Of a DNA stretch of 64,000 nt, positions 52,490-61,443 are shown one piece after another (positions within the stretch are counted from its first letter, which is position 1; every line of letters begins with the position of its first letter). Position numbers and translations under genes: made by a program. This DNA is from Natrarchaeobius halalkaliphilus. Lineage in GTDB: Archaea > Halobacteriota > Halobacteria > Halobacteriales > Natrialbaceae. The notes beneath the pieces are model-generated. The model saw only the letters and a list, made by a program, of their open reading frames with translations. It was not told the DNA's origin and did no database searches. The stretch spans positions 248,001-312,000 of the forward strand of contig NZ_REFY01000003.1 of assembly GCF_003841485.1 (NCBI RefSeq). Reading direction: 5' to 3'.

Positions 52490-53231
52490 CTAGTTCAGGA
52501 CCTCCTCAGCTGGCGTTCGGCCATTGAGCGCTTGATTCGGTCGATCGTGGTTATAGTGGTGTCTGAAGCGTCTGAGCCAGCGTCTTGCGCTGGCCGGACT
52601 GCCCCGCCAGAAGGAGTGAAAGCGGTCGATCCGCATTGAGACGGTCTGAAACCACTTTTCGACGTGGTTTCGGTCGCTGTAGTTGGGGTGACCGCTCAAT
52701 TCGTGGCGCGCGAGGGCAGTCAGATAGCCGCCAGCATCGACGAGAAACTCTGTCTCGTCGAGATCGTATTTCTCGGTGAGCCGATGCAGGAACGCCGCCG
52801 CGGGGTCAGTCCCGCGGCGTTGACAAGACGCTACGCGTCTCGTTCGCACACCAGAACGCTCGCGTTCTGGGGACGGCTGAAGACGTCGATTTCGAGCAGT
52901 AGCTTCGATTCCGTGTCGATCGCGGCGTACAGCCACTTTTTCTCACCGTTAACCTCGATCTGTTTCTCATCGACCGCGACCCGCGACGGCGTCGCCGTCG
53001 GCGGGTCGCTCTGGGCCTCCGACAGCTTGTGCGTCCAGTTCCAGATTGCACCGTGAGAACGCTCAATACCGAGTAATTCGAGGACCGCGACGACTTCTCG
53101 AACCGACAATCCCATCGAATGCAGGCGCACCCCGAACACCCTGACGGGTGTCGGGTGCGCTCGTTCTCCCAAACCTCACCACAATCCACGTTCAAGGTTT
53201 CTCTGAGCAGGTCGGCGAGTTGCATGAGCAC
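52490..53231 (-). pseudogene. IS6-family transposase, frameshifted
   Basis: Three frame segments on the minus strand join into one DDE transposase. MLMQLADLLRETLNVDCGE to ENERT comes first. FGVRLHSMGLSVREVVAVLELLGIERSHGAIWNWTH with VAVDEKQI (first Asp) follows. AAAFLHRLTEKYDLDETEFLVDAGGYL (second Asp) with NHVEKWFQTV (Glu) and HYNHDRPNQALNGRTPAEEVLN ends it. The first shift is near 53165 and the second near 52820-52870, where a palindromic insertion and TAG interrupt it. Catalytic residues survive but the gene cannot make a full protein. Confidence 0.8.
52817..52872. repeat. small palindromic insertion in the IS6 transposase
   Basis: Between the codons for DVFSR and those for GTDPAAAFL lies about 55 extra bases holding two hairpins: ccagaacg/cgttctgg at 52851-52870 (8-bp arms, 4-base loop) and agacgc/gcgtct at 52826-52840. 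Typical IS6 relatives run directly from DVFGR to GTDPAAAF, so this is an insertion. Exact borders are uncertain. Confidence 0.5.
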
Positions 53232-53581
53232 TTCTCGCCACCACCTGCTCGCTTCTCAAACCCTCATCTACACAGTGCCGGGCAATTTAATTTATAAATA
53301 TATTATGAATACTTAATAGAATTAAGAATATATTAAGAGTGTATTTATCGGCATATTCAATACGTAGCAACTCTCCTTTCGGCGATTGTTCGTGGGAGAC
53401 AGCACCGAAAGGAAATGGGTGTGATGCCGAGTGGCAGGCCTCAACAACAGATACTCGGACCAAACTCCGTACGCTCTACCCTGCCTCAAATAACGTTTGA
53501 ACTAGACAACTTCCGATACACCACTAAACAACATAGATCAATATAGAAAAATTTATATAATAGAGAGTAGAATATAGTAAT

Positions 53582-53764
53582 ATGGCCGAGACTCGAATGA
53601 AAACTCATAAAATTGGATTGATTTTAATTTCCATATTAGGTTTATCATTCGTCGTTCTCAACCCTGGTGTTACTGTAATCATGCTAACTATATTGCTCCT
53701 CATAAATTTATACGCCATCAGTTTAGCAATTGGTATTTTGGATGAGATTAAAGATTTGCAATAG
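53582..53764 (+). CDS. AT-rich small membrane protein
   Basis: A 60-residue protein: a basic N-terminus (MAETRMKTHK), then IGLILISILGLSFVVLNPGVTVIMLTILLLINLYAISLAIGI forming two hydrophobic segments. The DNA is much richer in A/T than the housekeeping genes, as is the ~300-base stretch before it (53280-53581), where no other gene is seen. It is probably recently acquired. A TATA-like atttatataa lies about 25-30 bases upstream. Function unknown. Confidence 0.5.
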   Translation: MAETRMKTHKIGLILISILGLSFVVLNPGVTVIMLTILLLINLYAISLAIGILDEIKDLQ

Positions 53765-53902
53765 GACAGGATATAACTGAAGCATGTGCAAATAAGCTAT
53801 TTCGGACGTTCTTGTGAAGAACATTGTTGCTGAGTCAGAGAACCGTTCAATCATTTTGAATGATATGACCGTGGTGAATCGCCATACGCCGTTGGATTTG
53901 CC

Positions 53903-54045
53903 TAGCTCACGGCACGTTTGATGTTGTAGACAGCACACATCAGAACGATTTCACGGAATTCACGATACCCAGCTTCGCGCACGCACGTCGTCGCCGAGCG
54001 TGCGCTTGATCACCGAGAAGACGGTCTCAGATAACGCTCTCGGCG
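53903..54045 (-). pseudogene. C-terminal remnant of an IS4/IS5-type transposase
   Basis: The minus strand encodes ALSETVFSVIKRTLGDDVRARS and, after a one-base shift, WYREFREIVLMCAVYNIKRAVS with a TAG stop at 53903-53905. This is the end of a haloarchaeal IS5-like transposase (ETV-S-IKR, YREFREI-LMC-VYNIKRA). The rest of the element is missing; upstream sequence to 54230 shows no matching frame. Confidence 0.75.
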
Positions 54046-54256
54046 CCGGCCCGCACACGGTGTTCGCGACGCGAGGGTCGGACGGTTCGATCGCGGTCGC
54101 GGCGGAAGAATCGCCGTGGTCCGTGGCGGAGGCCGTCCAGACAGGAGCGATCTCGAGTCGATGCTCGAGTGAACGCCATCCGCATTGTCACTCGCCAAAC
54201 TGTCGCTCGAACCGACGGAAGGAACCACTTAGTCGATGGCTGGTGTAGCCCGGTCC

Positions 54257-55225
54257 ATGGAGATCGGTGTTCACACGCCACCGCTCGCGGACGAATCGCT
54301 CGAGGGCGCGCTCGCGTACCTCTCGGAATTCGGCGTCGACGCGATCGAACCGGGCGTCGGTGGCCACCCCGGCGACGACCACCTCGTTCGCCGGGAGTAC
54401 CTGGACGACGAGCAGGCTCAGGCCGAACTGCGAGAGTTGCTCGAGACGTACGACGTTCGGATCAGCGCGCTCGCCATCCACAACAATCCGCTTCACCCCG
54501 ACGACGACCGAGGCGATCGAGCGGACACCGAACTCCGCGAGGCGATCGAACTCGCGTCCCAACTCGAGGTCGGAACCGTCACCTGCTTTTCGGGGCTCCC
54601 GGCCGGCGGCCCGAACGACGAGGTTCCCAACTGGATCACGACACCCTGGCCGCCCGAGCACGCCGAGGCCCTCGCGTATCAGTGGAACGTCGCCCTCGAG
54701 TACTGGGACGACCTCGCGGCCCACGCGGCGGACCACGACGTCGACGTCGCGATCGAGATGCACCCCAACATGTTGGTCTACGAGCCCAGCGGGATGGCGC
54801 GGCTGCGCGAGGAGACCAACGATCGCATCGGCGCGAACTTCGATCCCTCCCACCTCTACTGGCAGGGCATCTCCGTCACGGACGCCATCCGGTTTCTCGG
54901 CGAGCGAAACGCGATCCACCACGTCCACGCCAAGGACACTCGGATATACGACGAACAGGCGCGCCTGAAGGGCGTCCTCGATACGACCGCCTACGACGAC
55001 GAGCCGAACCGGTCGTGGCTGTTCCGATCGGTCGGTTACGGCCACGACGAGTCCCACTGGAAGGAAATCGTCTCGACGCTCCGGATAGTCGGCTACGACG
55101 ACGTCCTGAGCATCGAACACGAAGACTCGCTGACGAGTTCGCGTGAGGGCCTCGAGAAGGCGATCGAACTGCTCGAGCGGGCAGTGTTCCGGACCGAGCC
55201 GGGCGAAGCGTACTGGGCGGAGTGA
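54257..55225 (+). CDS. sugar phosphate isomerase/epimerase
   Basis: A 322-residue xylose-isomerase-like TIM barrel (AP endonuclease 2 superfamily). It has IGVHTPPL, FGVDAIEPGVGGHPGDDH, CFSGLPAGG, DVAIEMHPNMLVYEP, NFDPSHLYWQGIS and HVHAKDT, in which His, Glu and Asp residues form the metal site. The neighbouring Gfo/Idh/MocA oxidoreductase suggests joint catabolism of a sugar or inositol-like compound. The ATG at 54257 is preferred to 54236 by homology. Confidence 0.87.
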   Translation: MEIGVHTPPLADESLEGALAYLSEFGVDAIEPGVGGHPGDDHLVRREYLDDEQAQAELRELLETYDVRISALAIHNNPLHPDDDRGDRADTELREAIELASQLEVGTVTCFSGLPAGGPNDEVPNWITTPWPPEHAEALAYQWNVALEYWDDLAAHAADHDVDVAIEMHPNMLVYEPSGMARLREETNDRIGANFDPSHLYWQGISVTDAIRFLGERNAIHHVHAKDTRIYDEQARLKGVLDTTAYDDEPNRSWLFRSVGYGHDESHWKEIVSTLRIVGYDDVLSIEHEDSLTSSREGLEKAIELLERAVFRTEPGEAYWAE

Positions 55226-55293
55226 GCGCCGGCGGCCGCGTTCGCGCCGGTTCCCCGTGGTACTATGTCGGTCGCTGTTGGGAGTGTCTACGT

Positions 55294-56478
55294 ATGACGC
55301 TGTCAGTCGGTGTCCTCGGCTACCGGTTCATGGGGAAAGCACACGCGAACGCGATGGCTCGGCTCCCGATGTTCTTTCCCGACGCTCCGGCCATCGATCG
55401 ACACGTCCTAGTCGGCCGCGACGAGCGGGCGCTGTCGGAGGCCGCAGATCGACTCGGATTCGCCTCGATTTCGACGGACTGGGAAGCGGTCGTCGACGAC
55501 GTCGACGTCTTCTACAATCTCGGTCCGAACCACGTCCACGCCGAGCCGTCGATCGCCGCCCTCGAGGCGGGGACGCCGGTGTTCTGCGAGAAGCCGCTCG
55601 CGCCGACGCTCGAGGAAGCAGAACGAATGATCGAGGCGTCGCGCGAGGCCGGCGACGACGTTCCCGCGGGCTGTGCGTTCAACTACCGGTTCGTCCCCGC
55701 GATCCGGTACGCGAAGGGACTGCTCGAGGCGGGCGAACTCGGCGAGATCCACCACGTTCGCGGGCGGTACCTGCAGGACTGGCTGGTCGACCCAGACGCG
55801 CCGTGGTCCTGGCGCAACGACAAGGAACTGGCGGGATCGGGCGCACTCGGTGATCTGGGTGCCCACACGATCGATCTCGTTCGTTTTCTCGTCGGGAGCG
55901 ACGACCTCGCTGGCGAGATCGAACGCGTTAGCGGCCACCTTCAGACGTTCGTCGAGGAGCGGCCGGTGGAGGGGGCCGGAACATCAGCGGAGCCTCGAGC
56001 GACCGAAGACGACAAGGCCGTCGAGCGCGACGACACGCGCCCCGTGACCGTCGACGATGCCTACACCGCCCAGCTCGCGTTCGAAAGCGGTGCGATGGGA
56101 ACGCTCGAGGCCTCCCGGTTCGCGACGGGACACAAGAACGATCACACGATCGAGATCCACGGCTCCGAGGGGAGCCTGCGATTCTCGCTCGAGCGCATGA
56201 ACGAACTCGAGGTACTGCGTGGCGACGCTCGAGGCTACGAGACGGTGCTGGTTACCGACGAGGACGATCCCTACGTCGACCACTGGTGGCCACCCGGCCA
56301 CGTCCTCGGCTGGGAGCACACGTTCGTCCACGAGAACTACGAGTTCCTCTCTGCGGTGGCGAACGGAACGTCGTTCGAGCCGAGCTTTGAGGACGGCCTC
56401 GCCGCCCAACGCGTCCTCGCGGCGATCGAAACCAGCGACGAGCGTCGAACGTGGGTCGCGCCGGACGAATCGTCGTAG
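55294..56478 (+). CDS. Gfo/Idh/MocA-family oxidoreductase
   Basis: A 394-residue NAD(P)-dependent sugar or inositol dehydrogenase. The N-terminal Rossmann domain begins LSVGVLGYRFMGKAHANAM (Gly-rich loop), with FCEKPLAPTLEEAERM carrying the EKP motif. GDLGAHTIDLVRFL supplies the catalytic His region. A C-terminal ~50-residue insertion rich in Glu/Asp (VEERPVEGAGTSAEPRATEDD) is unusual. It follows the isomerase gene by 68 bases in the same direction, likely as one unit. Confidence 0.88.
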   Translation: MTLSVGVLGYRFMGKAHANAMARLPMFFPDAPAIDRHVLVGRDERALSEAADRLGFASISTDWEAVVDDVDVFYNLGPNHVHAEPSIAALEAGTPVFCEKPLAPTLEEAERMIEASREAGDDVPAGCAFNYRFVPAIRYAKGLLEAGELGEIHHVRGRYLQDWLVDPDAPWSWRNDKELAGSGALGDLGAHTIDLVRFLVGSDDLAGEIERVSGHLQTFVEERPVEGAGTSAEPRATEDDKAVERDDTRPVTVDDAYTAQLAFESGAMGTLEASRFATGHKNDHTIEIHGSEGSLRFSLERMNELEVLRGDARGYETVLVTDEDDPYVDHWWPPGHVLGWEHTFVHENYEFLSAVANGTSFEPSFEDGLAAQRVLAAIETSDERRTWVAPDESS

Positions 56479-56487
56479 CTCCAGCTG

Positions 56488-56736
56488 TCAGGACGACTCG
56501 AGTCTGGTCACGGTGTGGATCTCGTCGTAGCGGACGCTGCCCTCGGTCAGGGGCTGTCCGTCGAGTTCGAGATATCCCGGATCGATGCCGGTGACTTCGC
56601 CCGTAATCGTCGGGCTATCGCTGCCGGTCCGCTCGGCCTCGCGTATCTCGACGGTGTCGCCAACGTCGACGTGCTCTTGAATCAGTTTCGCGGCTCGTTT
56701 CTGGTCGGCTTCCGGAGGAATCGTTAGTTCGGTCAT
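56488..56736 (-). CDS. small conserved protein, unknown function
   Basis: An 82-residue acidic protein with a beta-barrel-like pattern (VGDTVEIREAERTGSDSPTITGEVTGIDPGYLELDGQPL ... YDEIHTVTRL), reminiscent of small SH3-like or OB-like domains. It lies convergent to the Gfo/Idh gene, ending 9 bases beyond its stop. The gap on its other side (56737-56913) holds no recognisable gene. No function assigned. Confidence 0.55.
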   Translation of the reverse strand: MTELTIPPEADQKRAAKLIQEHVDVGDTVEIREAERTGSDSPTITGEVTGIDPGYLELDGQPLTEGSVRYDEIHTVTRLESS

Positions 56737-56913
56737 CGTACGCCACCGGAGGGCCGCTACCCTCGTAATCGACGGCGCGTCAGGTGCCGGGCACTTTTGT
56801 GCGGTCCCGGTGATGGCGATCGACTGAACGGGATTAGGCCGGTAAAGAGAGGGTCGAATATAATTCGGAAGAGGATCGGGACTGAAACGTTTCGTATCAA
56901 GTAGAGTAACAAA

Positions 56914-57462
56914 CTACTCCTCTCGATCCAGTACTGATTCCAGTCTGGAGTTCCGGTTCATAGTTGGAATATCGGATTCGATGAGTTTGGCACAGGCTTC
57001 GACGAAGTTGGTGTTTCCCATTCGTCCGCAGACTGTGTAGAGGTCATCATCAGTTTTGATGCAAATATCGATGACGTCGTGATTTTCGTGGCGGAAGAAG
57101 TTGCGCGTAGTTGCGACCCCGCCGATGATCAAGAAGATTGTAAAGATAACGATCACGTTCTGATCCGGTCCCGGGTCTGGATCAGCGAAGGCCAGTAAGT
57201 AAGCGAACGCAACCAGTACGAGTGTGAGAATACCGAAGAAGAACCCAAGGAAGCGGAATCGGTGAAGGGTCGTGTCTCGGTCGAATGTAACGTCGTTAAT
57301 CTCGGAAATTGGAACGCTGATAGAGGACTCTTCATCATCTGTGGTGTACGTAATGGTGCTGTTATCCATACCGAACGTCCCGAGGTCATCGTCATCGATG
57401 ACGTATTCATCTAGGTGAGCCTGACAAGTGAACTGCGACACTACTGATCTCGTGACTTTCAA
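56914..57462 (-). CDS. membrane protein with cytoplasmic PH-like flanks
   Basis: A 182-residue protein. Two hydrophobic segments (RFLGFFFGILTLVLVAFAYLLAFA and QNVIVIFTIFLIIGGVATT) sit between a beta-rich N-terminal part and a beta-rich C-terminal part (IDICIKTDDDLYTVCGRMGNTNFVEACAKLIES), an arrangement like a split PH/GRAM domain. ATG at 57369 is an alternative start. Slightly lower GC than neighbours. Function unknown. Confidence 0.55.
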   Translation of the reverse strand: MKVTRSVVSQFTCQAHLDEYVIDDDDLGTFGMDNSTITYTTDDEESSISVPISEINDVTFDRDTTLHRFRFLGFFFGILTLVLVAFAYLLAFADPDPGPDQNVIVIFTIFLIIGGVATTRNFFRHENHDVIDICIKTDDDLYTVCGRMGNTNFVEACAKLIESDIPTMNRNSRLESVLDREE

Positions 57463-57580
57463 TCTATTTGATTTCTTTGGTGTCTCATCAATTCTATGAA
57501 ATTCTCGTGAGGGATACGCGCCCTGTCTCTCGTACCGTCTTTCTAATTCCCATGGGAATCGACGGAATTCCCCAGGTCAG

Positions 57581-57676
57581 TTACTCCTCCCACTGCGTCG
57601 ATATATACAGGAGTGCGATCAAACAGAGGATAACGATTACGAACAACGCCACCGTCATGGGCCGGAGTTCGATCAT
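57581..57676 (-). CDS. possible 31-residue single-pass membrane peptide
   Basis: The end of a minus-strand frame reads MIELRPMTVALFVIVILCLIALLYISTQWEE, a single well-formed transmembrane helix. The frame is open to 57934 through sequence overlapping the HD-hydrolase start, but only the last 31 residues look like a protein. It may be a real micropeptide. No homologue is recognised. Confidence 0.3.
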   Translation of the reverse strand: MIELRPMTVALFVIVILCLIALLYISTQWEE

Positions 57677-57821
57677 ATCGGGCGTTCGGACGCGACGAGC
57701 AAGTCGGTACCGGTTTCGGGAGCGAAGCTCCCCGTCTTCACCTGCGAACACCGCTCTCTCTGTACCGCTCACCGTTGAACGGTCACAACGGTTTTTGTCC
57801 GAACCGCCCCAATTACGGACA

Positions 57822-59048
57822 GTGAAAGTCATCAAAGATAGCGTCCACGACCACATCCAGGTCAACGGCGTGGCACGCGACCTGATCGACACGCCGGCGC
57901 TCCAGCGGCTTCGACGGATCAGCCAGCTCGGCACCGTCTCGTTGGTCTATCCCTCGGCCAACCACACTCGCTTCGAACACAGCCTCGGCGTCTATCACCT
58001 CGCGTGCAACGCGCTCGAGGGACTCGCAGTCGAGGGTCAACGGGCCGAACGGGTTCAGGCGGCCGCCCTGCTCCACGACGTCGGCCACGGTCCGTTCAGC
58101 CACAATCTCGAGGAACTCACGTACCGGCGAACGGGACGATACCACGACGACGTTCACGATCTCCTGGCGGACGGCGAGGTCGGATCCGTGCTTCGCGACC
58201 ACGACCTCGAGCCGGGGACGATCGCGGATCTCGTCGCCGGAGAGGGACGCTTCGGACAGATCGTGTCGGGCGAACTCGACGTCGATCGGATGGACTACCT
58301 CGTTCGAGACGCCCACCACACGGGCGTTCCGTACGGAACGATCGATCACGGTCGCCTGGTCCGAGAGCTCACGTTCGTCGACGGCGAACTCGTCCTCGGG
58401 GAGGGAAACGTCCAGTCGGCAGAGAGCCTCCTCGTCGCGCGGGCGCTGATGAATCCGACCGTTTATAGCCACAGCGTCGCCCGCATCGGCAAGGCGATGC
58501 TCCGGCGAGCGGCCGAACGCCTCCTCGAGTCGACCGATATCGATGCCGACCGTCTCCAGCGAATGGACGATTCGGACGTGATCGCCTCGTTGCGAGCAAC
58601 CGAGGCGACCGCGGAGTTTTCGAGACGGCTGGATCACCGAGATCTCTACAAACGGGCCGTCTGGGCCGAAATGGACGACGTTCCGGGCGGTATCATCGAG
58701 GCCGATCACCGGACGATTCGAGAGTTCGAACGCGATATCGCCACCACCGCTGACGTCGATCCGGACTGCGTTATTCTCGACGTGCCGAGCCGGCCGTCGA
58801 TGACCGAATCGACGTCTCGAGTGGTGGTCAACGGGGAGGTTCGGCGGCTCGAACAGCAGTCACCGCTGGTCGGGGCGCTCCGGGCAGCCCAGTACTCTCA
58901 GTGGCGACTGGGCGTCTATACGCCGCCCGAATTCCTCGAGAGCGTCGGACGTGCGGCGGTCTCGGTGCTCGGTCTGGACATCGACGGCGCGCTGGTAACC
59001 GAGGTTCGTGATGGACTCGATGCGACACTCGATCAGTTCATGGAATAA
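57822..59048 (+). CDS. HD-domain phosphohydrolase (dNTPase/SAMHD1-like)
   Basis: A 408-residue HD hydrolase, probably a nucleotide triphosphohydrolase. The metal site is built from HTRFEHSLGVYHLA, AALLHDVGHGPFSHNLEEL (the HD pair) and LDVDRMDYLVRDAHHTGV. Length and motifs match archaeal members of the dGTPase/SAMHD1 family. The chosen start is a GTG at 57822 (MKVIKDSVHDHIQVNG), since the 118 residues before it in the open frame lack homology. Substrate specificity cannot be read. Confidence 0.87.
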   Translation: MKVIKDSVHDHIQVNGVARDLIDTPALQRLRRISQLGTVSLVYPSANHTRFEHSLGVYHLACNALEGLAVEGQRAERVQAAALLHDVGHGPFSHNLEELTYRRTGRYHDDVHDLLADGEVGSVLRDHDLEPGTIADLVAGEGRFGQIVSGELDVDRMDYLVRDAHHTGVPYGTIDHGRLVRELTFVDGELVLGEGNVQSAESLLVARALMNPTVYSHSVARIGKAMLRRAAERLLESTDIDADRLQRMDDSDVIASLRATEATAEFSRRLDHRDLYKRAVWAEMDDVPGGIIEADHRTIREFERDIATTADVDPDCVILDVPSRPSMTESTSRVVVNGEVRRLEQQSPLVGALRAAQYSQWRLGVYTPPEFLESVGRAAVSVLGLDIDGALVTEVRDGLDATLDQFME

Positions 59049-59200
59049 ACGCAGTACGTCGCGATCCAGACTATGACATATTAGTGTTATTTTCATAAAA
59101 GAGTCCTACTCACATCATATACTAGATTATTATATTTCCAGATTCAATTAGAGTCCTGCAGCTCGTATGGACGACGAACTCTGTCGAACCGATCGCATCG

Positions 59201-59821
59201 TTAACAGTCACAACCGCCCTGCTCGAGCAGGTCGCGGACCGTATACTGCTGTTTGCAGTCCTTGCAGGTCACGGTGACGTTGACGAGGACGTCGAACTCC
59301 CCGACGTCGAGCACGTCGTTTCGATCGAGCTGGGCGACCGTATCCTCGGTTACTGCGGCGGTTCGGTTTCGAAGTGCACCGAGTTTGTCCCTGCTTCGCT
59401 CGAGTCGCTCTTCGTCGGAGGGGGACTCGAGTTCGGCCTCGAGACAGTTCGTCAGATGGTTGTAGACGGTCTGGTGGGAGACGAAATCGCCTTCAATGTC
59501 CTCGACCGGCACGGAATCGCGCTCGAGCTCCTTTCGCGTCTGGACGCGCGTTCCGCTGCTGACGTCGTCCCCCGTAAGCAGCCGGTAGGTGTTCTCTATT
59601 TCGCCGTCTCTGTACTGGAGGCCCGCATCGTCCAGGGCCGCCTGGAGGACGCGTTGATTCATGTGCTCTGCGAGCTCGCGGGTGCTGTAGCGTTCGTCGG
59701 TTCGATCGGTCCAGTAGCGAACGAGTTCGTCGTCGAGATTCGAGAGACCGTATCGCTGACCGATGCGACCGACTTTGCATCCACACGTCACGTTGGACTC
59801 GTCGGTAGTTGATTCGCTCAC
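59201..59821 (-). CDS. rdfA: rod-determining factor RdfA
   Basis: A 206-residue protein matching the haloarchaeal RdfA family, required for the rod cell shape in Haloferax volcanii. CGCKVGRIGQRYGLSNLDDELVRYWTDRTDERYSTRELAEHMNQRVL is the conserved N-terminal region. The C-terminal part carries CKDCKQQYTVRDLLEQGGCDC, a likely zinc-binding pair. A basic helix-turn-helix-like middle section suggests regulation. The AT-rich gap at 59049-59200 contains no gene. Confidence 0.8.
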   Translation of the reverse strand: MSESTTDESNVTCGCKVGRIGQRYGLSNLDDELVRYWTDRTDERYSTRELAEHMNQRVLQAALDDAGLQYRDGEIENTYRLLTGDDVSSGTRVQTRKELERDSVPVEDIEGDFVSHQTVYNHLTNCLEAELESPSDEERLERSRDKLGALRNRTAAVTEDTVAQLDRNDVLDVGEFDVLVNVTVTCKDCKQQYTVRDLLEQGGCDC

Positions 59822-60117
59822 TACCGGTCGATAGTCGGGTTGTCCTCAAAAACGTTCCGGAGGTGTATCTATTTACACAAATACGTACGTAATGGGTTGC
59901 TCGTCACGATACGCGCTGGTTCGGCCACCCTCCCATAGTGATCCTTTTACGTCATGATCACGGATTAAGCAATTGCGGAGGTATATATCTAGACAGACAT
60001 TAATGGGCGGTCGGACGGTATCCTTTCGCGCTCGGCTACGAGCGTTTCGATTTCCGTCGGCGTCCGGAGAGATGTGCCGCCGGTGCGTTTACGAGCGCGT
60101 CCGTCGATAGCTCCGAT

Positions 60118-61242
60118 ATGGAACTCTCAGACGAACAGGAGCTCGTTCGGGAGACGGTTCGGTCGTTCGTCGCGAACGAGGTAGCTCCCGCCGTCGGAGA
60201 GGCGGACGCAACCCAGACGTTTCCCGAAGGCGTCTGGGACGGACTGGCCGAGTTGGGGCTGACCGGGCTCTCGGTTTCGGACGCGTACGGGGGAGACGAC
60301 GCCGGTGCGGTAACTCAGAGCATCGTCAACGAAGAACTCGCATACGGCCACCTCTCGGTGGCAACGGCACTGTCCGTCCACATCCTGGCGACCGCCTGTA
60401 TCCGGGAGTTCGGCACGGAAGACCACCGCGAGGAGTGGCTCCCGAAGATGGCCGCCGGTCGACCGGTCGGCGCGTTCGCGCTGTCGGAAGCCGACGCCGG
60501 CTCGAATCCGGCGGAGATGAGTACGCAGGCCCGCCTCGAGGACGGAGAGTACGTCATCGACGGGCGGAAACAGTGGATCACGAACGGCCAGCGTGCCGGT
60601 GTCGTGATCCTCTTTGCGAAGACCGACCGCGACGACCCCGACACTGTCACGCAGTTTCTTGTTCCGACGGACGTCGACGGATTCTCCGTCGGCAAGAAAG
60701 AGGACAAGCTCGGATTGCGGGCCAGCGATACGACGTCGTTGATCTTCGACGGCGTTCGGATCCCGGAGGCTAACCGCCTGACAGACGTCGGTGCCGGTCT
60801 GAAAGCGGCGTTCTCGACGCTGACCGGCGGCCGAATCGCCATCGCGAGCCAGGCCGTCGGACTCGCACAGGCGGCACTGGATGACGCACTCGCCTACGCG
60901 AGCGAACGCGAGCAGTTCGGCCGGCCGATCGCTGACCATCAGGCGATCGCACACAAACTCGCGGAGATGGGAACCGACGTTCGGGCCGCGCGGCTGCTCA
61001 CTCGAGACGCCGCCAGAAAGAACGACGGAGACGTCGATCCGATGGCCGCGAGCATGGCGAAGTATTTCGCGAGCGAGACGGCCGTCGACGTCACAAACGA
61101 GGCACTACAAGTTCACGGCGGCTACGGATACACGACGGCGTTCGACGTGGAGCGCTACTACCGCGACGCCAAGGTTACGACGATTTACGAGGGGACGTCC
61201 GAAATCCAAAAGAATATCATCGCACGGCACCTGACGGAGTGA
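60118..61242 (+). CDS. acyl-CoA dehydrogenase
   Basis: A 374-residue FAD enzyme for the first step of fatty or branched acyl-CoA oxidation. GAFALSEADAGSNPAEM, QWITNGQRAGVVILFAKTD, VDGFSVGKKEDKLGLRASDTTSLIFDGVRIPEANRL and the catalytic Glu region TIYEGTSEIQKNIIARHL are present. Chain length cannot be fixed; short-chain is likely. The 59822-60117 gap holds a possible TATA (gtatatatc) but no other gene. Methylmalonyl-CoA mutase lies downstream. Confidence 0.93.
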   Translation: MELSDEQELVRETVRSFVANEVAPAVGEADATQTFPEGVWDGLAELGLTGLSVSDAYGGDDAGAVTQSIVNEELAYGHLSVATALSVHILATACIREFGTEDHREEWLPKMAAGRPVGAFALSEADAGSNPAEMSTQARLEDGEYVIDGRKQWITNGQRAGVVILFAKTDRDDPDTVTQFLVPTDVDGFSVGKKEDKLGLRASDTTSLIFDGVRIPEANRLTDVGAGLKAAFSTLTGGRIAIASQAVGLAQAALDDALAYASEREQFGRPIADHQAIAHKLAEMGTDVRAARLLTRDAARKNDGDVDPMAASMAKYFASETAVDVTNEALQVHGGYGYTTAFDVERYYRDAKVTTIYEGTSEIQKNIIARHLTE

Positions 61243-61443
61243 CGTCAACGGGGGCGTGTCCCGCTGTCGCCGTCGACTCGACTGCGGGAGGTTTCGGATG
61301 GATCATACACCAACGTCCGGCACACCGACCGGTCGGTCACGGTTCCACCGGAACCGACTGGTAGCGGTCGGTCTCTCTCCGCCGTTCGTCGGTTCGTCTC
61401 GCACGGAACAAGACTTTAGGACGCTGACAGCGATATCAGTGGC

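Larger units (their letters stand above)
52482..53279 (-). mobile_element. degenerate IS6-like insertion sequence
   Basis: An ~800-bp element bounded by inverted repeats GGCACTGT (52482-52489) and ACAGTGCC (53272-53279), the usual IS6-family ends. It contains one broken transposase gene. No 8-bp target duplication is evident at the ends (acccgacg versus gggcaatt). Confidence 0.75.

Noticed and set aside
52249-52527. 92-residue open frame in AT-rich DNA before the IS6 element
   Set aside because: Its last part is IS6 end sequence read in a non-transposase frame and the rest shows no domain or conserved pattern. It looks like chance.
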